Assembly (NCBI GenBank): GCA_934086395.1
Contig: CAKOIE010000045.1
Span: forward strand, 1 to 6,213
DNA from: an uncultured Bacilli bacterium
GTDB lineage: Bacteria > Bacillota_I > Bacilli_A > RF39 > UBA660
DNA: 6,213 nucleotides
Direction: 5' to 3'
Below, in pieces: positions 1-4,935 of the stretch; positions within the stretch are counted from its first letter, which is position 1; each line of letters begins with the position of its first letter. Made by a program: the position numbers and the translations under genes. The notes below the pieces were generated by a model. That model searched no databases. It saw only the letters and a program-made list of their open reading frames with translations, and was not told the origin of the DNA.

Positions 1-76
1 TGGCATCATTTCCTACTTTTACACTAAAGCCAGAAATTTCATTAAATTCCTTTTCGACATTGAATGCGTTCCAACC
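1..76 (-). pseudogene. Possible ROK-family kinase/regulator fragment, cut by window edge
   Basis: The minus strand is open from a stop at 77-79 to the window edge and reads about 25 residues beginning GWNAFNVEKEF and ending VKVGNDA. ROK-family sugar kinases and repressors have a conserved segment of this shape: a GW, a short amphipathic stretch, then a hydrophobic strand ending in NDA (usually ENDAN). The segment has no start codon, and stops lie just upstream in the same frame, so it is more likely a piece of a broken gene than the start of one. The family call rests on one short motif and is weak. The rest of the gene, if any, lies beyond position 1. Confidence 0.3.
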
Positions 77-98
77 TTATTAAAATTCTCAATAAGAA

Positions 99-281
99 TC
101 AATCACTTTCATATACTTGTTTGATTAAATCATCGACAATTAATTTTGTATATCTTTTACATCCATATGGAATGCCATCACATAATGCATAATCACCAGA
201 ATATTTAATGGCTTTACCACTTTTTAGATGCAAAGTATATCGGCTACTACACGCACCACTTAGCAATGATTTATATGTTTT
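99..281 (-). pseudogene. Unidentified gene fragment, stop-to-stop, no proper start
   Basis: One minus-strand frame stays open for 60 codons between a TAA at 282-284 and the TGA at 99-101. It reads like real protein: SRYTLHLKSGKAIKYSGDY, then CDGIPYGCKRYTKLIVDDL and a short end IKQVYESD. The alternating strands and closing helix suggest the C-terminal part of a small soluble protein; I do not recognise the family. There is no ATG with a ribosome site. A second open stretch (VEIRINLG) lies just upstream in another frame, and the two meet at a run of six A, so a frameshift in a longer gene is possible. It sits between the response-regulator remnant and the ROK-like remnant, in a stretch with no intact gene. 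Confidence 0.4.
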
Positions 282-305
282 TTACTGCCTAAATTTATTC
301 TAATT

Positions 306-505
306 TCAACTACCCCAAATCGTTAATATATATTGAGGTTCATCTAGATTATGATTTTCTTTCTTGGTTTACGAATAAAAGCCATGATATTGGAATCATC
401 AAGGACCATACAGCCTTTTAGATCTATTCCTTCGTAAAAACTTCACCTCTATTTTGTGCAAGAAAATAAAGAATATCAAACTCTTTCGGTGTTAAACAAT
501 ACCCA
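306..505 (-). pseudogene. Decayed OmpR/PhoB-type response regulator, DNA-binding end only
   Basis: Read on the minus strand across three frames, this stretch spells the winged-helix domain of an OmpR-type response regulator. The order is GYCLTPKEFDILYFLAQNRG then EVFTKE, a stop, I, a stop, then KAVW; after a frameshift DDSNIMAFIRKPRKKI; after another, NLDEPQYILTIWG and a stop. These match, in order, the family's LTPKEFdlL helix, the recognition-helix region (normally TVDVHIsRLRKKI) and the closing kTVrGvGYk hairpin, where GVGY is lost. The receiver domain is absent. Two in-frame stops and at least two shifts make it non-functional. Its 5' end merges with the last codons of the J-domain gene, so a rearrangement probably brought the two together. 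The identity of the remnant is fairly secure; its exact ends are not. Confidence 0.75.
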
Positions 506-1130
506 ATATCACCTCTAAAAGAATGACACTAACTACAATAAAAGCTACAAAAGCTGGCCTTTTATAAAATGGAACATTTGAATAATCCATGACATTTGAT
601 AATTTTGACATGCCATACTTTCCTAAATACATATAAATAGGATCTCTAAAATTCTTAATATATTTTAATTTACGAGATAAAAAGATGTCTTCTAATCTTC
701 TACAAAACAATTCATCCTCTAAATACGGCATGATTTTAGAATCTGTAAAAACTTGTACAATATCTTTAGAACCAATCTTTTTAGGCAAACTTTTTTCAAT
801 CGAATTTAATATATCTTGATAAACAACGACATCCTTTTCATTCTGAATAAATAATGTCGTTATTTTAGGAATGGGTGGAGGAACAATTGTATCTTCTTTA
901 ATTGAAATGGGTTGTGTTTTAATATCTTGTTTACTTTCTATATTTTGTTCGTATGAAACGGATTCTATTTCTTGATCTGAATGTAGACACTGTTGATAAG
1001 CCGCTTGAATCTGTTTAAATTTCTCTGGATTTTCTTCAGGATGATATTGTTTTAAAAGTCTCGCATAAGCTTTTTTTATTTCTTTTTTATCACTTGTAGG
1101 CTCAATCCCTAATATTTCCCACGCATTCAT
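492..1130 (-). CDS. Tail-anchored J-domain co-chaperone (DjlB/DjlC-like)
   Basis: This 212-residue protein probably delivers clients to, and stimulates ATP hydrolysis by, the Hsp70 encoded just upstream. Residues 1-50 form a compact J-domain: WEILGIEPTSDKKEIKKAYA, then LLKQYHPEENPEKFKQIQAAY. The loop that is HPD in classical DnaJ is HPE here (30-32), as I recall being common in short J-proteins of this kind. Residues 51-90 are a polar linker with a PPPIP stretch. Residues 91-190 are a mixed domain I do not recognise. Residues 192-212 are one hydrophobic helix after KR, giving a C-terminal membrane anchor with the J-domain in the cytoplasm. There are no Cys-rich or DnaJ C-terminal substrate domains. 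The ATG overlaps the hscC stop as ATGA, with AAGGAG ten bases upstream inside hscC, so translation is probably coupled. The last codons run straight into response-regulator remnant sequence, so the native C-terminus may be slightly altered. Confidence 0.9.
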   Translation of the reverse strand: MNAWEILGIEPTSDKKEIKKAYARLLKQYHPEENPEKFKQIQAAYQQCLHSDQEIESVSYEQNIESKQDIKTQPISIKEDTIVPPPIPKITTLFIQNEKDVVVYQDILNSIEKSLPKKIGSKDIVQVFTDSKIMPYLEDELFCRRLEDIFLSRKLKYIKNFRDPIYMYLGKYGMSKLSNVMDYSNVPFYKRPAFVAFIVVSVILLEVILGIV

Positions 1131-2866
1131 GCCAGATACTCTCCTTCTTCATCCTCCTCTTGACTAAAAATATCTAAAGAATCTATATTTTGACTTTCTT
1201 CTATCTGATCTAAAATTCGTGAAACCTGATTAATAAGACGTTTTCTTTTTTGAATATTGTTGATCAAACTTTCCATATCTTTTGTGAATTCAGTATGAAG
1301 TTTCATCAAATAATCCTGTGTTTCTTCATCCACTTCCCGATAAATTCTTTCAATACGAGCAAGCAGGGCATCCACTTCATTGTTTTGATATAAACCTAAA
1401 GATACTTCTTTGATAGAATCTAAACGAACAGACGCATCTACTTTTTCTAGCACATCGCCTTTTGATACTCTAAAAATATAATGTTCCTTAGTAGAATGTA
1501 CAACGGCTTCTACATACAACATGGAATTAATGTCATACGAATAGATCAAATCAAAAGATTCATAATCATGCATATTTCTAGGAACATGAATAAAAGCTTG
1601 GCCTAAAAATAAGTTTTCCTTGGCATACATAGCCTGCCCTTGAAACACACTAATATTGACTTTAGTCTGCCCTTTATGCACGGTACGCAAAGTCATCTTT
1701 TTACTTGTTGGTAAAACTGAATTCTTAGGAATAAGCACGGTTGATAATTCTAAGTCTGGATTTTGTTCATTGTAAGTAGAAGTGCTTAAGGAGAAAGGAC
1801 AAATATCAGTAACAACTACATCTTTAATATTTTCATCCCTTTGTTTAATGCCAATGTATTTTCCAAGTCCAAGTACAACTAAAGAATCCATGTGTTCTTC
1901 TTTTAGTACAGGAATATTTAAAGCGTCTGATAAATAATGTTGAAGTACCGGCATTTTACTTGAGCCTCCTACAAGAATCAAACTATCGAGTTCACTCGCC
2001 GAAAAGCCACTATCCTTAACAGCTTTACCAATGACATTTTTACAAGATTCTAGTAAGGAATGTGTAATATTGAATAATACATTTTCATCAAATATACAAT
2101 TATAATTCTTATTTAAATGAACTAAAGAAACTTCAACTACATTTTGCGTACTTAACTTGATTTTAGCTTGTTCGCAAGTACGCAAAATGCTTTGTTGAAA
2201 AGAAGAGTCTAAGACATTATAGTTTAACTCATTTTTTAAACAAAAGTATTCGGCCATAGCTCGATCAAAATCTGTGCCACCCAAATGATTGTTTCCACTA
2301 ATCGCATTGATACTAATCACATTTTCAAAACAGTCAACAACTGAAACATCTAATGTTCCTCCACCAAAATCAAATACAACGAAGGTTTCATATTCATCGT
2401 CCATATGACACGCGATGGCCGCAGCACTTGGTTCATTGATCAATCGCTCCACTTTAATTCCTAATAATTCTCCAATTCGTTTTGTATCTTGTCTTTGACG
2501 CGCATTAAAATAAGCAGGCACACTAATCACAACTTCTGATATTTCTTCATGAAGATAATTTTGCGCGTCTTCAATCAATTGTTTCACGACAAAAGAAGAA
2601 AGTGTCGCTGAATCATACTCTTTCCTATCTAATGTATAAGTAACATCTGAACCCATATTTCGCTTAAACAAAGATGCACTACACTCTGGATGCGTAATTA
2701 ATCTTTCCTTAGCCAATTTTCCAACAACAATCTTACCATCCAAGATACTGACAGCACTTGCAGTTACATATTCGCCATACGCATTGGGAATCCGTATTGG
2801 CTTTCCTTCTTTATAGACAACCGCCAAACTGTTGGTTGTTCCCAAATCCACACCTAATATTGTCAT
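1127..2866 (-). CDS. hscC: HscC-type Hsp70 chaperone
   Basis: A 579-residue cytoplasmic Hsp70 that would bind and release client polypeptides in an ATP cycle. The nucleotide-binding domain spans about 1-350. It has phosphate-1 DLGTTNS (7-13), a Lys in LFKRNMG (66-72) equivalent to the DnaK catalytic Lys, RLINEPSAAA (141-150), phosphate-2 VFDFGGGTLDV (164-174), LGGTDFD (195-201) and adenosine motif ILVGGSSKMP (297-306). A linker (VVVTDICPFSL, 350-360) leads to a beta substrate-binding domain and a short helical lid. From memory, E. coli HscC shares SLFKR-MGS, TDICP-SL and FSYDIN-LEV at matching places and is of similar length (556 aa), whereas DnaK is about 610-640. The tail is acidic (QEEDEEGEYLA) and lacks the DnaK EEV end. 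It sits between a small membrane protein (9 bases upstream) and its likely J partner (4-base overlap). No GrpE is nearby; E. coli HscC is reported to work without it. Confidence 0.9.
   Translation of the reverse strand: MTILGVDLGTTNSLAVVYKEGKPIRIPNAYGEYVTASAVSILDGKIVVGKLAKERLITHPECSASLFKRNMGSDVTYTLDRKEYDSATLSSFVVKQLIEDAQNYLHEEISEVVISVPAYFNARQRQDTKRIGELLGIKVERLINEPSAAAIACHMDDEYETFVVFDFGGGTLDVSVVDCFENVISINAISGNNHLGGTDFDRAMAEYFCLKNELNYNVLDSSFQQSILRTCEQAKIKLSTQNVVEVSLVHLNKNYNCIFDENVLFNITHSLLESCKNVIGKAVKDSGFSASELDSLILVGGSSKMPVLQHYLSDALNIPVLKEEHMDSLVVLGLGKYIGIKQRDENIKDVVVTDICPFSLSTSTYNEQNPDLELSTVLIPKNSVLPTSKKMTLRTVHKGQTKVNISVFQGQAMYAKENLFLGQAFIHVPRNMHDYESFDLIYSYDINSMLYVEAVVHSTKEHYIFRVSKGDVLEKVDASVRLDSIKEVSLGLYQNNEVDALLARIERIYREVDEETQDYLMKLHTEFTKDMESLINNIQKRKRLINQVSRILDQIEESQNIDSLDIFSQEEDEEGEYLA
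1141..1146 (-). promoter_or_regulatory. Ribosome binding site of the J-protein gene, inside hscC
   Basis: The minus strand reads AAGGAG followed by ten bases and ATG at 1130-1128. The site lies within the last codons of hscC (the acidic EEGEYLA end), and the hscC TGA overlaps the ATG as ATGA. This supports the chosen start and suggests that ribosomes ending hscC re-initiate on the J-protein gene. Confidence 0.7.
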
Positions 2867-2872
2867 ATTTTT

Positions 2873-2878
2873 CTCCTA
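2873..2878 (-). promoter_or_regulatory. hscC ribosome binding site fused to upstream stop codon
   Basis: The minus strand reads TAGGAG, six bases, then ATG of hscC. The TAG is the stop codon of the 93-residue membrane protein, so its termination codon is part of the Shine-Dalgarno site. This fixes the hscC start and implies coupled translation of the two genes. Confidence 0.75.
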
Positions 2879-3157
2879 ACAAAAGTTTAAAATGGCTAGA
2901 ATAATACTAAATACTAAAGAAATACTTCCATATACAATTAGAAAATATTTTAATACAATGGATAGTACATGTTTATAGCCTTCTGCATATTTAATAAAAA
3001 CAGATTTTTTGCGTAGTACAAAATATAGAATGATACATACAATGCCAACAATCCCGTTATAGATGATCAATAGTGGAATTAACATCGATAAAAAGAATAC
3101 GCATAAGATCCATCCTACGCAAAACATCATCAATAGTAATACACACAATCCGCCCAT
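2876..3157 (-). CDS. Small multi-helix membrane protein, first gene of the hscC unit
   Basis: A 93-residue, strongly hydrophobic protein; I do not recognise the family. Hydrophobic stretches at about 4-32 (long enough for one or two helices), 34-48 and 66-90 suggest three or four membrane segments. They are separated by one charged loop, RKKSVFIKYAEGYKH (49-63), which by the positive-inside rule should face the cytoplasm. There are no catalytic motifs and the ends carry almost no charge. AAGG lies seven to eight bases before the ATG. Its stop is embedded in the hscC ribosome site, nine bases from the hscC ATG, so it should be made with the chaperone. That coupling suggests it is a client, anchor or regulator of the HscC/J pair, but this is inference from position only. 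The helix count is by eye. Confidence 0.75.
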   Translation of the reverse strand: MGGLCVLLLMMFCVGWILCVFFLSMLIPLLIIYNGIVGIVCIILYFVLRKKSVFIKYAEGYKHVLSIVLKYFLIVYGSISLVFSIILAILNFC

Positions 3158-3178
3158 AATATCGCCTTCTTTAACTCC

Positions 3179-3207
3179 ACTATAGCATACTAAAAGCGGT
3201 ATTTCTA
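3179..3207 (-). promoter_or_regulatory. Predicted promoter of the membrane protein-hscC-J unit
   Basis: On the minus strand, TAGAAA (3202-3207) is followed by 17 bases and TATAGT (3179-3184), with a TG one base before the -10 (extended -10). Transcription would begin near 3172, giving a leader of about 15 bases that still holds the AAGG ribosome site. The -35 overlaps the loop of the terminator hairpin at 3192-3211. No CIRCE (CtsR/HrcA-type) heat-shock operator was seen here. Confidence 0.5.
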
Positions 3208-3211
3208 CCGC
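3192..3211 (-). terminator. Short intrinsic terminator after the 66-residue gene
   Basis: The minus strand reads GCGGTA, GAAA loop, TACCGC, then TTTT, directly after the TAG stop at 3212-3214. A six-pair GC-rich stem with a GNRA-type tetraloop is stable. The U-run is only four long, so termination may be partial, allowing some read-through into the hscC unit. Confidence 0.65.
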
Positions 3212-3412
3212 CTAGAAGTCTTTGTGGAATTTTCCTCCATAATGATTGTCTTTATAGTTTGTGGTATACAAATAAATGAGTAAAACCGCAATCAAAACAA
3301 TACCAACAATGAATAAAGAATGAGCTGACATCTTTCCATATAGGAACATGCATCCACACCCAACAAGTAATAATACATCAACAATAATGACAACAGGATC
3401 TAATTTCTTCAT
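3212..3412 (-). CDS. Small two-helix membrane protein
   Basis: A 66-residue protein with two predicted membrane helices (about 6-25 and 31-50) and a charged, Tyr/His/Lys-rich tail after TNYKDNHYGG. I do not recognise it. The frame is open further upstream to an ATG at 3481, but I chose the ATG at 3412 (MKKLDP). It has AGGAAG nine bases upstream and a well-placed promoter at 3442-3470, and the longer form would begin inside the divergent transporter gene and add a non-membrane segment with no ribosome site. A terminator follows its stop, so it is probably mostly a single-gene transcript. Whether it works with the downstream hscC unit is unknown; the shared small-membrane-protein character makes it plausible. 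Confidence 0.65.
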   Translation of the reverse strand: MKKLDPVVIIVDVLLLVGCGCMFLYGKMSAHSLFIVGIVLIAVLLIYLYTTNYKDNHYGGKFHKDF

Positions 3413-3415
3413 ATC

Positions 3416-3446
3416 TTGACACTTCCTTTCAATTTCTTGATATAAT
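3416..3446 (+). promoter_or_regulatory. Predicted promoter of the EamA transporter
   Basis: A consensus TTGACA (3416-3421) and a consensus TATAAT (3441-3446) are separated by 19 bases, with a TG one base before the -10 (extended -10) that can offset the long spacer. Transcription would start at about 3452-3454, zero to three bases before the ATG at 3455, predicting a leaderless or near-leaderless mRNA. The box overlaps the minus-strand promoter at 3442-3470. Confidence 0.7.
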
Positions 3447-3470
3447 AGTTTGGTATGAAAAATAAAACAA
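3442..3470 (-). promoter_or_regulatory. Predicted promoter of the 66-residue membrane protein
   Basis: On the minus strand, TTGTTT (3465-3470), 17 bases, then TATTAT (3442-3447). Transcription would start near 3435 and give a leader of about 23 bases containing AGGAAG before the ATG at 3412. The -10 shares five bases with the plus-strand TATAAT, so polymerase could occupy only one of the two promoters at a time. Confidence 0.55.
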
Positions 3471-4336
3471 TGATTGGACATATTTTAGCTTTTGTATGCA
3501 TTATGATTTGGGGTTCTACCTTTGTATCGAGTAAGATACTACTTGATACATTTACACCCATTGAACTTCTTTTTATACGCTTTTTAATTGGTTTTTTAAC
3601 ACTATGCATTTTAAGTCCTAAAATATTAAAACTAGAAAATAGAAAAGATGAGATTTGGTATATCCTTAGCGGATTAACCGGTGTTTTCCTCTATTACTTT
3701 TTAGAAAGTACAGCCCTAGTCTATACATATGCCACAAATGTAGGTGTCATAATATCGATAGCACCCTTCTTTACTTCCATACTTGCCTATCTATGTTTTA
3801 AGGATGAACCCTTTAAAATGAACTTTGTGCTAGGCTTCATTGTAGCTTTTATTGGAATCTTCTTCATTAGCTTTAATGGCCAACAAATGCACCTATCTCC
3901 AAAGGGAGATATTCTTACAATTGTAGCCGCCATAATGTGGGCTATATATAGTGTTGTATTAAAGAAAGTCAATGCATTAGGACATACTTCCATTCAAAAT
4001 ACGAAACGAATCTTTGCGTGGGGACTTTTCTTTATGACACTCAGCCTTCCAATATTAGGACTTGATGTATCCATGGAAGAGATTCTAATCCCACGCAATT
4101 TATTGAACATGCTTTTCTTAGGTGTGATAGCTTGTGCAGGATGCTTTGTGATTTGGAACCATTCTTGTTCCATATTAGGAAGTGTTAGAACCAATCAATA
4201 TGTATATTTAAACCCCATCGCCACAATTATCTTTTCAGTAATTATCCTACATGAAAAGATTACGCTATGTATTGTTCTTGGAACTATACTTACTTTATCT
4301 GGCTTAATTATATCTGAATACAAGAAGGAATCTTAA
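3455..4336 (+). CDS. EamA/DMT-family transporter
   Basis: A 293-residue inner-membrane protein of the drug/metabolite transporter superfamily, built from two EamA repeats of five helices each (about 8-140 and 152-287). Family marks are IWGSTFVSSK (18-27) in helix 1, PIELLFIRF in helix 2, ATNVGVIISIAPFFTSILAY in the fourth-helix region, and in the second half YVYLNPIATIIFSVIILHEKI (249-269), the usual end-of-repeat P-x-x-x-hydrophobic-HE signature. Length is normal for the family. Members export amino acids or small metabolites; the substrate cannot be read from sequence. The ATG at 3455 gives the expected short N-terminus but has no Shine-Dalgarno site and sits right after the promoter. The next ATG (M6) has none either, so leaderless initiation is likely. 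It is divergent from the hscC side and is followed by a terminator. Confidence 0.9.
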   Translation: MKNKTMIGHILAFVCIMIWGSTFVSSKILLDTFTPIELLFIRFLIGFLTLCILSPKILKLENRKDEIWYILSGLTGVFLYYFLESTALVYTYATNVGVIISIAPFFTSILAYLCFKDEPFKMNFVLGFIVAFIGIFFISFNGQQMHLSPKGDILTIVAAIMWAIYSVVLKKVNALGHTSIQNTKRIFAWGLFFMTLSLPILGLDVSMEEILIPRNLLNMLFLGVIACAGCFVIWNHSCSILGSVRTNQYVYLNPIATIIFSVIILHEKITLCIVLGTILTLSGLIISEYKKES

Positions 4337-4357
4337 CCAATTCTTTCTTGTATTTTT
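4318..4357 (+). terminator. Intrinsic terminator of the EamA transporter
   Basis: A 14-base stem pairs ATACAAGAAGGAAT (4318-4331) with ATTCTTTCTTGTAT (4340-4353), with one G-U pair, an eight-base loop and TTTTT directly after. The transporter's stop codon lies in the loop, so the 5' arm is coding. The reverse strand lacks a U-run, so it acts on plus-strand transcripts only. Confidence 0.85.
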
Positions 4358-4680
4358 AATAAAATTGATTTAGTTTCTTTCAAATCACTTAAGTACATAT
4401 CACTATTCAACAACGCCTTCTTTTTCGATACATATATGGCCAAAACAGTTTCATCTTTTAATACAATCTTTACTCCAATAAATAGATATGGATTTTGTTG
4501 AATCCCAGATGGTAATGGTCCGCTAGGAAGTATAGCCGTAAATGGAACACCCTTTCCTTTTTACTAAGCTTTTTCATTTAAGACACAAAAACGAACTACA
4601 TCACTATAAGAATATGTATCGGATGGAATGGTAAACTGTTTATTCAAATCATCAAATCTTATATATTTATCTATATTCAG
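4333..4680 (-). pseudogene. Broken gene for a ~115-residue protein with two tandem stops
   Basis: One minus-strand frame reads as protein throughout except for adjacent TAG and TAA codons at 4561-4566. Upstream of them it reads NIDKYIRFDDLNKQFTIPSD, SYSDVVRFCVLNEKA; downstream, GKGVPFTAILPSGPLPSGIQ, PYLFIGVKIVLKDETVLAIY and a helical end LKETKSILLKIQERIG. The strand-rich core and closing helix recall small DUF4428-like phage/plasmid-type proteins, but I hold this loosely. A GGAGG sits seven bases before a CTG at 4678-4680, where an ATG would be expected, so the start codon may also have decayed. Its TAA shares the palindrome TTAA with the convergent transporter stop, and its last codons form half of that gene's terminator. 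The upstream small membrane pseudogene overlaps it by 14 bases, so the two were once an operon. Confidence 0.65.
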
Positions 4681-4830
4681 AATTAAACCTCCACATTATT
4701 AAGCAGCCAATAATCAGGATAATGCCACTCACAATGAAACTTTTATTTTAGATAAGTAATAATAAGCCAAGCGATTACACAGCCAAATTAAAACTATGAT
4801 TACACAATTTCCAAATACCCTTTTATCCAT
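4667..4830 (-). pseudogene. Frameshifted small two-helix membrane protein
   Basis: From the ATG at 4830, preceded by AAGGAGA six bases away, the frame reads MDKRVFGNCVIIVLIWL and then a polar run, ending at 4729 after 33 residues. A second frame takes over with NKSFIVSGIILIIGCLIMWRF and ends at 4667-4669; read upstream, that frame also gives LAV, stop, SLGLLLLI, stop. Joined, the pieces make a two-helix membrane protein of about 50 residues broken by at least one shift and stops. The well-formed ribosome site and promoter upstream suggest it was expressed recently; the 33-residue product could still be made. I do not recognise the family. It overlaps the next broken gene by 14 bases. Confidence 0.55.
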
Positions 4831-4849
4831 ACCCTATCTCCTTATCTTC

Positions 4850-4878
4850 ATATTAATCATTTAGCCATTTAGAATCAA
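4850..4878 (-). promoter_or_regulatory. Possible relic promoter of the two broken genes
   Basis: On the minus strand, TTGATT (4873-4878), exactly 17 bases, then TAATAT (4850-4855). It lies just upstream of the AAGGAGA ribosome site at 4837-4843. The boxes are imperfect and the area is AT-rich, so chance is possible. Confidence 0.4.
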
Positions 4879-4908
4879 ATGTATTGTCCAAATAGGTCAT
4901 TTAAAAGG

Positions 4909-4935
4909 AAAAAAAAGTAAGGTCTTGCCTTACTT
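4909..4935 (-). terminator. Intrinsic terminator of the YitT-family gene
   Basis: On the minus strand AAGTAAGG, loop CAAGA, CCTTACTT, then a run of U from eight A on the plus strand (4909-4916). The eight-pair stem is perfect and begins inside the stop codon of the gene. Confidence 0.9.

Noticed and set aside
1..491. CRISPR array, tRNA or other RNA gene in the gene-poor ends
   Set aside because: No regularly spaced repeats, cloverleaf pattern or conserved RNA motif could be read here or in 4333-4930; the sequence is explained by decayed coding fragments.
1127..2866. Housekeeping DnaK
   Set aside because: Shorter than DnaK, lacks the EEV-type end, resembles HscC at the linker and substrate domain, and has no grpE, dnaJ or hrcA neighbours.
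3413..3481. Longer 89-residue form of the small membrane protein starting at 3481
   Set aside because: The extra 23 codons lie inside the divergent transporter gene and across both predicted promoters, with no ribosome site. The ATG at 3412 has AGGAAG at the right distance.
3787..4194. Two minus-strand open frames of 66-68 codons under the transporter
   Set aside because: They lie antisense to a clear EamA gene, have no ribosome sites and read as low-quality protein.
4561..4566. Stop-codon recoding (selenocysteine or pyrrolysine) in the broken gene
   Set aside because: Two different stops in tandem, no TGA, no visible insertion hairpin, and a lost start codon all fit decay better.
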